From positions 3,844,001 to 3,908,000 of the forward strand of contig NZ_CP038498.1 of the NCBI RefSeq assembly GCF_012427845.1: a DNA stretch of 64,000 nucleotides. Direction: 5' to 3'. The notes under the pieces are model-generated. The model saw nothing but the letters and a program-made list of their open reading frames with translations, did not search any database and was not told where the DNA came from. Position numbers and translations under genes: made by a program. Shown piece after piece: positions 44,694 through 53,519 of this stretch. Position 1 is the first letter of the stretch. Each line of letters starts with the position of its first letter. This DNA comes from Pectobacterium punjabense. Its GTDB lineage: Bacteria > Pseudomonadota > Gammaproteobacteria > Enterobacterales > Enterobacteriaceae.

Positions 44694-45332
44694 TCACAGA
44701 ACCAGCTGTATTTCGGGAGGCGGCGGCGGTAGGTTATCCTGACCCGCCGTGACGCCGGAGCTGGTGCTGCCGGACGCGACGCTCGCAGAAACCCATTTGA
44801 AGAAACCGGCAAACGCCGTAGAGTCCAGCGTTTCTAAGGCCACCACTTGGTTGGTCAGTTTTTTCAGGTGTTCATGCTTGGCTTTCGGCCCAACCGCACA
44901 GGCAATGATCGAACCAAAGGCGCGCTTTTTGACTTCGGTCACCGCTTCATCATACGCGTAGGCGTCAGAAGGGCTGCCGTCCGTCATGAGGAATACCAGA
45001 GGACGCCAGTCGCCTTTCTGATCGCCATCGGAGCGTTTAACATCACGATCGACGGACTGGATCAAACACTCAAGGGCCGCCCCCGTAAAGGTGCCACCCG
45101 CGCTGGGAACCACGATATCGGTAAACTGGAAATCTTCCAGCGGCGTCAAGGGGATAAACTCTCGCGCGTCATTGTCGTAGGTGATGATCGAGATATGGAC
45201 GCTTTCTAGCGCGTAAGGGTCCTGACGCAGTGCGCTTAGCATGGCCTGAATCCCCACATTGACCGCATGAATGGACTCGCCGCGCATTGAGCCTGAAGTA
45301 TCAATCAAGAGATAAACAGGTAGCCGCCTCAT
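44694..45332 (-). CDS. terY: TerY-type VWA protein
   Basis: A 212-residue VWA protein: DTSGSMRGESI (MIDAS, about 9-19), GGTFTGAALECL and TDGSPSDAYAYD. The end (NLPPPPPEIQLVL) is a Pro-rich tail shared with the other short TerY protein. Its ATG directly follows the terX stop (TAAATG). Confidence 0.88.
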   Translation of the reverse strand: MRRLPVYLLIDTSGSMRGESIHAVNVGIQAMLSALRQDPYALESVHISIITYDNDAREFIPLTPLEDFQFTDIVVPSAGGTFTGAALECLIQSVDRDVKRSDGDQKGDWRPLVFLMTDGSPSDAYAYDEAVTEVKKRAFGSIIACAVGPKAKHEHLKKLTNQVVALETLDSTAFAGFFKWVSASVASGSTSSGVTAGQDNLPPPPPEIQLVL

Positions 45333-45977
45333 TTACAGGTAGCTCTTTAAATGTGTAATAAAGCTATCTGAATCGGAAGGCTCACCGATAGCGCAGAGTT
45401 TCCAACCCGTGCCTTCACGCACCAGTTCGGCAAATACCATAGAGCATTGTTGGTTAAATGCAGGCCCGCCGGAAAGATCAAAACGCGCCATTTCTACATT
45501 CTTGGCATCGACAGCGCGAATAAACGCGTTCTTCACTTTACCAAAATGCTGTTGCTGTTCCTGGCCGTTATAAATTTGGACGATAAAAACAATTTTTTCG
45601 TATTTGGCATCCAGCGTATTCAGGTTAGCGATGATTTGTTCATCGTCGCCATCTCCTGCTCCGGTACGGTTGTCGCCAGTTAACCAGATTTGACCTGAGT
45701 GGTGACGCTGGTTATTGAAAAAGATCACATCCCCGTTATCCAAAGTGGGTCGGCCATCTTCTATTTGCCCCAAATCAACTACTTTTCCTTCGGCATTGCA
45801 CAGGAAAGCAATAACATCGAGATCATACTCATCTTCTGTTTTCTTACCAAATATTCCCCCCAGGAAGCTTTTTTTCTCTTCGCTAATGTCCCAACCCAGG
45901 CCGATGGTGACAGAGGAGAGATCAAATTCATTCTTCTTGAGGCTAACACTTTGTCCTTTACGCAAACTGACTGACAT
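45333..45977 (-). CDS. terX: TerX, TerD-family Ca2+-binding protein
   Basis: A 214-residue TerD-domain protein. The domain has VTIGLGWD, DYDLDVIAF and the acidic Ca2+-binding loop [15 protein letters not shown] short insertion (EEKKSFLGGIFGKKTED) is typical of TerX. AAGGAG precedes the ATG. It lies between two TerY genes, as in other ter clusters, and is thought to act in a metal-sensing membrane complex. Confidence 0.85.
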   Translation of the reverse strand: MSVSLRKGQSVSLKKNEFDLSSVTIGLGWDISEEKKSFLGGIFGKKTEDEYDLDVIAFLCNAEGKVVDLGQIEDGRPTLDNGDVIFFNNQRHHSGQIWLTGDNRTGAGDGDDEQIIANLNTLDAKYEKIVFIVQIYNGQEQQQHFGKVKNAFIRAVDAKNVEMARFDLSGGPAFNQQCSMVFAELVREGTGWKLCAIGEPSDSDSFITHLKSYL

Positions 45978-46004
45978 ACAGTCTCCTTGTTTTTGATAAT
46001 AGAA

Positions 46005-46643
46005 TTAGAGCACGACATTCACTTCTGGCGGCGGTGGGGGGAGATCGTCAAGACCGATAACGTCTTTTTTACCCGACTCCACTTTTTGGCTTCCAACAGA
46101 AATACTCGCCGATACCCACTTGAAAAATGCTTTGATGGCGTTCGAATCCGCCGTATCAAGCTGTAAAACGATTTCGGTAATTTCCTGCAAAACCTTTGTT
46201 TCCGCGACTTGCCCAGCGGCACAGGCAACAACGACGCCCGTACGTGCCGACTTAAAGTCAGCGACACCTTTACGCCAGTCATCCGTTGGCGCACCATCAG
46301 TCATGATAAAGACCAGAGGACGCCAGTCACCCTTCGTTTCCGCCGTGGTTTTCTGAACCTCGCGTTCAATAGCCTGTGCCACCAACGATAGCGCCTCGCC
46401 CAGCGCAGTCGTGCCATTCGCAACCAGATCGGGGGATTTGAAAGTAAGCAGGTCAGTTAGCGGTACAACTTGGCGGGCGGAGGTATCAAAGGTAATGACG
46501 GAAACATAAGCGGTTTCCAACGCGTAGGGATCTTGTCGCAACGTCGTGAGTAACGTCTGTACCCCATTTTTGACGGCTTCAATTGGCTCACCGTGCATAG
46601 AACCAGAGGTATCCAACAACAAATAGACGGGTAGTCTTCGCAT
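46005..46643 (-). CDS. terY: TerY-type VWA protein
   Basis: A 212-residue VWA protein: DTSGSMHGEPI (about 9-19), NGTTALGEALSLV and TDGAPTDDW, ending in the Pro-rich LPPPPPEVNVVL tail. It is the first gene of the minus-strand operon running to the kinase, with a palindromic motif 27 bp upstream. Confidence 0.88.
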   Translation of the reverse strand: MRRLPVYLLLDTSGSMHGEPIEAVKNGVQTLLTTLRQDPYALETAYVSVITFDTSARQVVPLTDLLTFKSPDLVANGTTALGEALSLVAQAIEREVQKTTAETKGDWRPLVFIMTDGAPTDDWRKGVADFKSARTGVVVACAAGQVAETKVLQEITEIVLQLDTADSNAIKAFFKWVSASISVGSQKVESGKKDVIGLDDLPPPPPEVNVVL

Positions 46644-46669
46644 ATCATCAATCCGTTTATCTTATGCAT

Positions 46670-46691
46670 AATATGATGGAGATATCATAAT
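46670..46691. promoter_or_regulatory. ATATGAT/ATATCAT inverted motif before terY
   Basis: ATATGAT (46671-46677) and ATATCAT (46682-46688) form an inverted motif just upstream of terY. Like motifs occur in the terZ promoter (52691-52700, 52857-52869). Shared sites suggest one regulator, perhaps TerW, for both operons. Confidence 0.5.
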
Positions 46692-46790
46692 CCTTCTGGT
46701 TGTTATCTCAACAAAAAATGCGCACCACCAACCCGCAGAATTGAGAGGGTTGAATGGGATGTTGTAGGGGGGGACGGGAAGACGTGGAGC

Positions 46791-47258
46791 TTATTTCCGT
46801 GGTGGTAAAGACGTACGAATCAGTTCATCAGCACATTTACCGATCAGCATTTCCACCGCTTCGCTGCGCGTAACGTCTTTAAGACCTGCCAGCGTATCGA
46901 TTTTACGCAGCACCGACATCCTTAATGACAGGGAAACGGCTTTCTTTTTTTCTTTATCCAGAAAGACCCGGCTAACCGTTTCTTCTTCTTTCAACTCGGC
47001 ATTGGAATCAAGCGCTTGCGCCATACGACGCAGTTCTTTTTTATCAAGCTGGCCGGGATGAATCATCTGATAAGCATGCAGAGATTTACTGTACTTTATC
47101 TCAGCGGAGTAGGCACTTCTCAACTCTTTCAGTACCCGAGTCAATGTGGGTTCCGAACAGTCCAACATCGTGATGATCTGCTTTGCGGCAACGGGTTTTC
47201 CTGCCCCCAGAATTTTGGCAAGACGGTAAACACGAACCTGACGGGTGCTTAGTTGCAT
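46791..47258 (-). CDS. terW: TerW, putative ter regulator
   Basis: A 155-residue protein. The N-terminus (about 5-60) has a winged-helix pattern (LAKILGAGKPVAAKQIITML then SEPTLTRVLKELR). The C-terminus (about 110-150) looks like a ribbon-helix-helix or helical end (SLSLRMSVLRKIDTLAGL). TerW has been reported as a DNA-binding regulator of the ter genes. It is separated from terY by about 147 bp. The upstream region 47259-47598 (340 bp) holds no gene and no clear motif. Confidence 0.8.
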   Translation of the reverse strand: MQLSTRQVRVYRLAKILGAGKPVAAKQIITMLDCSEPTLTRVLKELRSAYSAEIKYSKSLHAYQMIHPGQLDKKELRRMAQALDSNAELKEEETVSRVFLDKEKKKAVSLSLRMSVLRKIDTLAGLKDVTRSEAVEMLIGKCADELIRTSLPPRK

Positions 47259-47598
47259 AAGAAATCACACCCTGTATTCCAGGACAACGATCGTATGGGC
47301 TGAAAAATAAGTGTGTTCACTAACATTCTTCTGAGGACTCTCTCATGCTAATCGTTGTTAATTAAAGAATTATCAATCGTCCCGCAGCCCTTTATGCTGG
47401 GGTAATTGCCGCATCGCCGTCATTTCCAAGCGTGGAAAAATAATGTAGGTGATAGCGAATAAACGCGCGCTCCCGCATGCTTAAGTAAAATTTTAATCGT
47501 TTTTCACTCTAACAGACAAATTTTCAACGTGAGATAAACCAGAAACACTATCGAACAACGTACCCGGACAAAATATGGCGCATAGCCTATCAACCGCC

Positions 47599-48552
47599 TC
47601 AGTGATTATGGGTCGCAACGATAAGGCGAGCTCCCTGGTTTTGTTCTGATGCAATGCCATAGACCTTCGCCCGTTCCAAAATTCCCGATGCCCAGCGGCG
47701 ATGCGTGGCAGGCTCGCACATCGATCCCTGAGATTTAAAGACCGCCTGGCTGGAATTCAGAATGCGCAACGCATCCGCATAATCTGTCGCGGACACCATC
47801 AGCGCCTGCTCAATGATATCGATTTGATTGGGGTGAATAGCCGTTTTTCCGACCAATCCGTGCGCCATATCCAACGCCAGCTCACGCGACATGATGTGAT
47901 GGTCATCAATATGTTCACAGACTGGCGCGGTCAACGCGAAATTACGTGCTGCAAAGATCGAGACCAACATTTTGATCACGTATCCCATCGGTCCATCATA
48001 TAAAGTCAGGTGGCGTGAGCGCCGCAGTGAGATCACATTCATCAGATCGTTTCCGCCAATACGCAAGGCAATAATGCGCGCATGGCAGGGATGAGACTGG
48101 AGCTGCGTAGCTAACTCACGCATCTGCACCACGTCGAAAACGTCTTCAGTTTCCAGTGTCGGCATCATGCAAAGCTCGCTGTTCCGCACCACCTCCCACC
48201 ACTGTGGCAAAGAAGCCAGAGTAAATTTGGGCAACACCAGCCCATCCAGCGGACTCAAGTCCATCTCATGCGCAAGCCAGCGGCCCATCTCAGCGTCGCG
48301 CGGCCGAACAAAAACCAACGGCCAGTCGGCTTTTCCATTAGCCTGTTTCGCCTGCGCCAATGTCGTCAAAAGCTCACGAAGGCGCAACAACGCCAGAGGG
48401 ACATCACTTTCCGCGACGGCATCTTCAAGGCAAATAACCAGCGAGCGCAGCCCGCTAATTTTATCGGTCAAAATAACGTCAGCGATATCGGCACGCGTCG
48501 CGGGCATATAGAGCGTCGCACCTAAATTCCAGGGAGAAAGCCTTTTATTCAT
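47599..48552 (-). CDS. HpcH/HpaI aldolase-family (CitE-like) enzyme of the ter cluster
   Basis: A 317-residue TIM-barrel enzyme of the CitE/HpcH class: GATLYMPATRADIADV at the start, VICLEDAVAESDVP (metal Glu and Asp), and LVFVRPRDAEMG. The last gene of a five-gene operon (stop/start TGATG overlap with the StiP-like gene). The operon is present in many ter clusters and has been proposed to make a nucleoside-like compound. The substrate is unknown. Confidence 0.82.
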   Translation of the reverse strand: MNKRLSPWNLGATLYMPATRADIADVILTDKISGLRSLVICLEDAVAESDVPLALLRLRELLTTLAQAKQANGKADWPLVFVRPRDAEMGRWLAHEMDLSPLDGLVLPKFTLASLPQWWEVVRNSELCMMPTLETEDVFDVVQMRELATQLQSHPCHARIIALRIGGNDLMNVISLRRSRHLTLYDGPMGYVIKMLVSIFAARNFALTAPVCEHIDDHHIMSRELALDMAHGLVGKTAIHPNQIDIIEQALMVSATDYADALRILNSSQAVFKSQGSMCEPATHRRWASGILERAKVYGIASEQNQGARLIVATHNH

Positions 48553-49634
48553 CAGTGCACCTTTTTGATAATGGTAACCGCGCGGTACTGACCGATTTCA
48601 TCGCCAACTTCAGTAATCGTGATGCCCTTTTCCTTCGCAAGATAAACCAACAGCGCAACATCCGGGTCGTCCATCGTTTGTACCAGAACATGATCCGGCA
48701 CCCGACGTAGCACAGCGCGGGTCGCTTCAGCAATACCTGGTTTGATTCTATTGATGCTATCGATGCCATAGCGTTCAGCCAGAGTACGGATCACCCTTTC
48801 ACTCTGTTGTTGAAGATCGCGTTGCCGTTCAGGCAGTAATTCGCTACATGACAAATCCACGGGAGAGGAGGCTCGACGCAGCGCCTCGACGGTATCTGCC
48901 AGCATTTGGCTGCACTCATAGCGCTTAAGGTGCTCGCATATCACGCAGCCGTGTAACCCTTCCGCCGACCACAGCGATCGGGATATCAGACCCGAAACAG
49001 GGGCTCCCATAATCCCAAACGGAATCAGCCAGTCATCATTACTCGCTGACAGCCAGGCACAGCCGCAGGGGTCCGCCAGTACCACCAGACGTGGCTGTTC
49101 GGGATACCCTTCTCTTCCCTTCAGAGATTTGATCAACTCGCCCGTGATAGCGCCTTTACCGGTCCAGCCATCAACAAACACAATGCCCTTACTGCCGTGA
49201 CGCGCCTCAATCCATTCCAGCGCGGTTTTATCGATGCCCCGATCGCGGATAATGCTGATGCCATAATGGTAAGACGTTTTCCCCATAGCACGTAGGGCGC
49301 GATGCAACATCACACCCAGAGGAACACCGGCCCGCACCAAGCTGGTCAATATCACTGGCGTATCGCCAAAACGCTGTGCCAGCGTTTGCGCAAGCATCTG
49401 CACCTCGCGCGCCAAACGTGCGCCCTCTTGTTCAAGCGCGCGGGAGAAAAGCTCAAGGTGCCAGACCGTCGGTTCCGGCTCCTGGCTCAGCATATCGGAA
49501 TAGTGCTTAGCGCCCGACTGAATCAGTCGCTCCTTCTCTTCCACGGGCGTCACGTCTATCTCGACAGGCTGAAGCAAAAAATGGATATCGTGTGGCAAGT
49601 AGGAGCCAGAGAAAGGCGTGATGTCGTCATGCAT
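48552..49634 (-). CDS. StiP-like cysteine protease / PRTase-related protein
   Basis: A protein of about 360 residues matching the ter-associated family annotated as StiP-like. Early block SGSYLPHDIHFLLQPVEID, then TSLVRAGVPLGVMLHRAL and FVDGWTGKGAITGEL, a PRTase-like Rossmann loop, then CGCAW and HGCVICEHLKRYECSQ with several Cys. The preferred ATG 49634 lies inside the end of the HAD gene (8-base overlap); M at 49643 is possible. Confidence 0.75.
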   Translation of the reverse strand: MHDDITPFSGSYLPHDIHFLLQPVEIDVTPVEEKERLIQSGAKHYSDMLSQEPEPTVWHLELFSRALEQEGARLAREVQMLAQTLAQRFGDTPVILTSLVRAGVPLGVMLHRALRAMGKTSYHYGISIIRDRGIDKTALEWIEARHGSKGIVFVDGWTGKGAITGELIKSLKGREGYPEQPRLVVLADPCGCAWLSASNDDWLIPFGIMGAPVSGLISRSLWSAEGLHGCVICEHLKRYECSQMLADTVEALRRASSPVDLSCSELLPERQRDLQQQSERVIRTLAERYGIDSINRIKPGIAEATRAVLRRVPDHVLVQTMDDPDVALLVYLAKEKGITITEVGDEIGQYRAVTIIKKVH

Positions 49635-50409
49635 CCTGGGCATCTCCGAAAATGCGGTGAGCGATTGCCTCGGCAAACTGACTTTGCCGAGGCAATCCGT
49701 ACCAGGTGCAAAGCGTCATAAAGCGGTGATCGCTGAGACTATCGCCCAAACCAATCACGGGAAAAGTGCCGCGTTCCGCCCGTAATTTGTTGAGTAAATA
49801 GGTCACTGCGCGCCCTTTCTCTACCGGGTCAGGTAACCAGGCCACGTTGTTGCTGTTGCGATGCAGATAGAAACCCTGTGTCGGATAGCGCTGCTCTATT
49901 TCATCAGCAATGGCGTAGAGTTCCTCGATTCTGGTGCTATCGCGGTGCTTCATCACCAGATAAATCGGCGTATCGCCATATTCGTAATTAATCCGCGCCC
50001 AGCCGTTAATATTACGCTCTGCCATCAGTTCGGTGATGCCATGCTGCATGGTCTGAAGCTGCTCGGCATACGGAGCCAAAGCAGTCAGTATCTGCGCTTT
50101 CCAGACAGGATCAGGCTCCCCTTGCGGGGTAAGAATGACAGCACCATGCGTGGTAACGGCCCAGGAACGGAAAGGGATGGTCACACGGGCAATTTCCTCC
50201 GTGCCGCGTGCCGTCACGGGGATCAGCTCCGCGTATTCCAGCATCCAGTCCACCAGCATGGCCTGTTCTTCGGTCATGAAACTGCGCGGCGTCAGGCTAG
50301 GGTCCAACGCCCCCGTACGATAAGGTTCAAGCGCCAACTCATTCACCATCTTACGTCGCGTCTGAAACAGCGTGTCGTCAAGATCGGAAAAAATAACGGG
50401 CTTAGTCAT
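49627..50409 (-). CDS. HAD-family phosphatase of the ter cluster
   Basis: A 260-residue HAD hydrolase with the nucleophile motif FSDLDDTLFQ (about 7-16), motif II PVTARGTEE, Lys in EKGRAV and the metal motif GLGDSLSDHRFM near the C-terminus, a layout of the Cof/SPP group. It overlaps the PRTase gene by eight bases at its start. Its partners suggest a phosphorylated intermediate in the operon's biosynthetic route. Confidence 0.85.
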   Translation of the reverse strand: MTKPVIFSDLDDTLFQTRRKMVNELALEPYRTGALDPSLTPRSFMTEEQAMLVDWMLEYAELIPVTARGTEEIARVTIPFRSWAVTTHGAVILTPQGEPDPVWKAQILTALAPYAEQLQTMQHGITELMAERNINGWARINYEYGDTPIYLVMKHRDSTRIEELYAIADEIEQRYPTQGFYLHRNSNNVAWLPDPVEKGRAVTYLLNKLRAERGTFPVIGLGDSLSDHRFMTLCTWYGLPRQSQFAEAIAHRIFGDAQDA

Positions 50410-51544
50410 AGCTGATAATCTCCACGCTGGGCGCTACCGTCGCCAACGCATCGAGTAATTGGGGATCGACACTCTCTGACGGCGTTTCCACGCAGAGCAG
50501 AATGCGATCGAAACGTTGATGCATCACGTTGTAGACAAAATTTGCAATGCCTAGCCCGTAATTGTCATTGAACGTTATCGCCGACTGAATGGCGAATCCA
50601 GTTGCGATAGGGGATCGCGTGGTAGAGCCGAACTTAACGTCAGCCCCTTGCGCTTGCAAACGCTCCGCCAGTAAAAAAGGTTCCCAAACAAACTCACTAC
50701 TGCCCAGAACCAATATTTTTTCACTCGGCGCTACACGCAAATCACGCCCTAAATCCCCGGCAGGTTCGGCCATACCCAAGCGTCCCCAGCTCTGTTTTCC
50801 CGTGATGGCAACGTTACCGCGCGCCGTGACGTTCACCGTCGGCATAATGGGAAGAGGTGCATCCGGTTTGGGCACCCATTGCCAGTCGCCCTGAACCAGA
50901 GAAATGGACTGAAGAGGTAAAGGACAACGCTGTGCGAGCGCACTACCGCTCCAGTCAGTCAGCGTTACCGTAAATACCTGCTGCAAGTGCGTCAGCCATG
51001 CGGTTTCTCGCAGGGCGGCCAGTAAATTAATGAACGTATTGCCCGTCGTCGCTTCGTCATCAATCAGTATCAGAGTACGTGCTTCACGCACGCGGCGACG
51101 TAACAGCTCATCTTCTGGGAGATAGATTAAGTGATCGGTGGCGTGACTATGCGCTTCCTTAAACTCACAGAGCAGTTCAGCGTCTTGCGGGTGGCGGGTG
51201 GAGGTCAAATAAACGGGTTCACTGACCCGTTGCCTCACTTCATCAAAAACGCCTGCCCCTAAACCTACCGCCGTTTCGGCCATGCCGATAAACAACACCG
51301 GTCCCTCAATAGAGGCGGGGATCTGCTCAGCAAGCTGGCGATACACACCGCGCATCGTCGCGGGAGATACGGGAATGTGTCGTCCCAGTACTTTGCTAAC
51401 AAACAGGAAAGCACGCTTAGGGTTACGACGTTCAGCAATATCAAACAAGGTATCCAGCGCCGCCACGCCGCCAGTTGGCGTTACGCTGAGCGTGCCGCAG
51501 GAAAGGTGGCGGGTATAAACGGGCTGTTGTGGAATCGGTGACAT
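50402..51544 (-). CDS. Phosphoribosyltransferase-TRSP protein of the ter cluster
   Basis: A 380-residue protein. The N-terminal PRTase domain carries the PRPP loop LILIDDEATTGNTFINL (about 157-173). The C-terminal TRSP-type domain ends with TRSPIATGFAIQSAITF and ILLCVETP. It should couple a ribose phosphate to a base-like compound. It follows the ATP-grasp gene after six bases. Confidence 0.82.
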   Translation of the reverse strand: MSPIPQQPVYTRHLSCGTLSVTPTGGVAALDTLFDIAERRNPKRAFLFVSKVLGRHIPVSPATMRGVYRQLAEQIPASIEGPVLFIGMAETAVGLGAGVFDEVRQRVSEPVYLTSTRHPQDAELLCEFKEAHSHATDHLIYLPEDELLRRRVREARTLILIDDEATTGNTFINLLAALRETAWLTHLQQVFTVTLTDWSGSALAQRCPLPLQSISLVQGDWQWVPKPDAPLPIMPTVNVTARGNVAITGKQSWGRLGMAEPAGDLGRDLRVAPSEKILVLGSSEFVWEPFLLAERLQAQGADVKFGSTTRSPIATGFAIQSAITFNDNYGLGIANFVYNVMHQRFDRILLCVETPSESVDPQLLDALATVAPSVEIISYD

Positions 51545-51550
51545 TGCGGC

Positions 51551-52615
51551 TTACCCTTCCTGAAGTCGGTTAGACAACGTAGTCTGGTAGCGGACAACAT
51601 CGGTGATGGTACGCACGGTCGCGGGCTCAAAGGCTTCCGCCGCCAGTTCGACCACCTGTTGCACACTCAGCAATTCCAACTGGCGCAGGGCGAAGAGCCC
51701 AGGCAGGTTTACGCCGCTAAAACGGGTATAGCCAATCCCCCCGGAAGGACGCATGTTAATCTCAAGCAGTTGAGGGACGCCATCATCATTGTGGCGGGTC
51801 TGCACGTTGACTAACCCATCCGCTTGCATCGACTCCGCACAGGCAATGGCGAGCTGGTAAGCTTCGCCGCTATTTTCCAGATATTGCAGCGCACCGGCCT
51901 TACGCCGTGCCACTGCGGCCAACACCTTGCCTTTTTCTACCAGCATATCGACAGAATATTCCGGCCCAGGCAGGTAGGGCATCAGCACCAGCGGCGCAAA
52001 ATTTCCCGCTTCGCTCAGTGCACGTAAATAGTGAGCTGGAGCAACCACACGTCTTTCTGGATGGGTAAATACCGCCATCGGAGAGGCGCTATCATCAAAA
52101 CGCCAAAAACCCATGCCATAAATACCCGTTACTGGCTTAACACACAGTGGCGCGCCGGAAAAAGGTGCCGCGGCGATCTGCTGTCGGAGTTCATCGACGG
52201 AGGACACGCGAATCGAAGGCACGACAGCTAGCCCTAATTTCTCCATTTCATGAGCAAAAGCGACTTTGTCATCGGCTATCAGTAGAGAAGCGACATTAAC
52301 GGTGCCGGTAGTCAGTTTCACGCCAAGCGATTCAATTTCATGTCGATGGTTTTCGCACCAGCGGCCGTGTCGACCGGCATGGATCGCATGAATCCCCTGC
52401 GTTTTGACGGTAGTCAGGATAAATGAGAGACGTTCAGCCTCGTCCTTTGGCTCCAGGAATGCACGATCGGCAAGCGACAGGATTTCATTACGCTCATTAC
52501 GATGAGAAGCAAAAATGGTGACGTCCACACCGCGGATTTCAGCAAAAGATTTAATCGCCAAAATCATATCGCGCTGGGAAGACAAGCCTTCCATTAGCCA
52601 AATTCTCTGTGTCAT
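51551..52615 (-). CDS. ATP-grasp ligase of the ter cluster
   Basis: A protein of about 354 residues, first gene of the five-gene operon. ATP-grasp signs: LCVKPVTGIYGMGFWRF (ATP-binding strand and loop), LVLMPYLPGPEYSVDML and LEINMRPSGGIGYTR (metal Glu-x-Asn). It would join an acid and an amine using ATP. ATG 52615 with GGGAA upstream fits better than the frame's earlier starts at 52681. It is divergent from terZ. Confidence 0.82.
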   Translation of the reverse strand: MTQRIWLMEGLSSQRDMILAIKSFAEIRGVDVTIFASHRNERNEILSLADRAFLEPKDEAERLSFILTTVKTQGIHAIHAGRHGRWCENHRHEIESLGVKLTTGTVNVASLLIADDKVAFAHEMEKLGLAVVPSIRVSSVDELRQQIAAAPFSGAPLCVKPVTGIYGMGFWRFDDSASPMAVFTHPERRVVAPAHYLRALSEAGNFAPLVLMPYLPGPEYSVDMLVEKGKVLAAVARRKAGALQYLENSGEAYQLAIACAESMQADGLVNVQTRHNDDGVPQLLEINMRPSGGIGYTRFSGVNLPGLFALRQLELLSVQQVVELAAEAFEPATVRTITDVVRYQTTLSNRLQEG

Positions 52616-52937
52616 TGGTATGCATTCCCGTGCTGTATTGCCAGATTGAGTTAAGCGCATTGAGTCTATTGACGCCATCATAATATGTCAATCATATGAT
52701 GATTTACATTAAGTAAAGAAAAAACATGATGAAAAAGCTTATGAATATTAAGTAAAAACGTAAAACCACAACAAAAAACACATTTTTCACATAAAAATCA
52801 TATAATTGTAAAATTCAAAACAATAAAAGACAAAAAGTCACTTGCTCACAAACTACATCATGATATGATTTTTTAAAGAATGGGATTTGGTGTAAAAAAG
52901 CGTTGTTCTTTTCAATACCTTTATAAGGAATGTGGCT
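52616..52937. promoter_or_regulatory. Divergent ter promoter region with repeated ATCATAT motifs
   Basis: A 322-bp AT-rich gap. It holds a 10-bp palindrome ATCATATGAT (52691-52700), ATCATAT (52797-52803) and a 13-base ATCATGATATGAT (52857-52869). The same motif class stands before terY. It is likely bound by a ter regulator. Confidence 0.55.
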
Positions 52938-53519
52938 ATGGTTTCTTTAAGTAAAAACCAGACAATTTCTCTCAGCAAACAGTCTTCTGCTATCAGTAAT
53001 CTTCACTTTGGGCTCGGCTGGGACCCAGTGAAAAAGAAAGGCCTCTTAGGGGGATTATTTGGCGGTAATGCGTCAATCGATCTTGATGCCGGATGCGTTC
53101 TGCTCGACAAAGCAGGTAATGAGATCGACACAGTGTGGTTTCGTAAACTGAAATCATCCTGTGGCTCGGTGGTACACAGCGGAGACAACCTGACTGGCGA
53201 GGGAGACGGCGATGACGAAGTGATCCGCGTTGACCTGAACCGATTGCCACAAAACGTCGAGTTCCTGGCATTTACCGTCAATAGCTTCCGTGGCCAAACG
53301 TTTAATGAAGTTGAAAATGCCTTCTGCCGCGTCGTTGATCAAGCCAATAAAGAACAGGCTCGCTATCAGTTGACCGAACAAGGCTCTCATACCGGGATCG
53401 TTATCGCTTCACTGCGCCGCAATAATGGCCAGTGGGATTTCACCGCTCATGGGCAGGCCTGTCGTGGCCGCACCATCAGTGATATGCACGCCGATATCGT
53501 TACCACGGTGGTACGCTAA
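52938..53519 (+). CDS. terZ: TerZ, TerD-family protein
   Basis: A 193-residue TerD-domain protein: SLSKNQTISLSKQ at the start, HFGLGWD, then SIDLDAGCVL and [14 protein letters not shown] for Ca2+. An insertion (KKKGLLGGLFGGN) follows the first strand. ATG 52938 has AAGGA upstream; a GTG two codons earlier lies next to that site. First gene of the terZABCDE operon, which gives tellurite, phage and colicin resistance. The stop overlaps terA (TAATG). Confidence 0.92.
   Translation: MVSLSKNQTISLSKQSSAISNLHFGLGWDPVKKKGLLGGLFGGNASIDLDAGCVLLDKAGNEIDTVWFRKLKSSCGSVVHSGDNLTGEGDGDDEVIRVDLNRLPQNVEFLAFTVNSFRGQTFNEVENAFCRVVDQANKEQARYQLTEQGSHTGIVIASLRRNNGQWDFTAHGQACRGRTISDMHADIVTTVVR

Noticed and set aside
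40197..52600. Plus-strand ORFs opposite the ter and biosynthetic genes
   Set aside because: Shadow frames of GC-rich coding DNA, with no ribosome sites or domain patterns.
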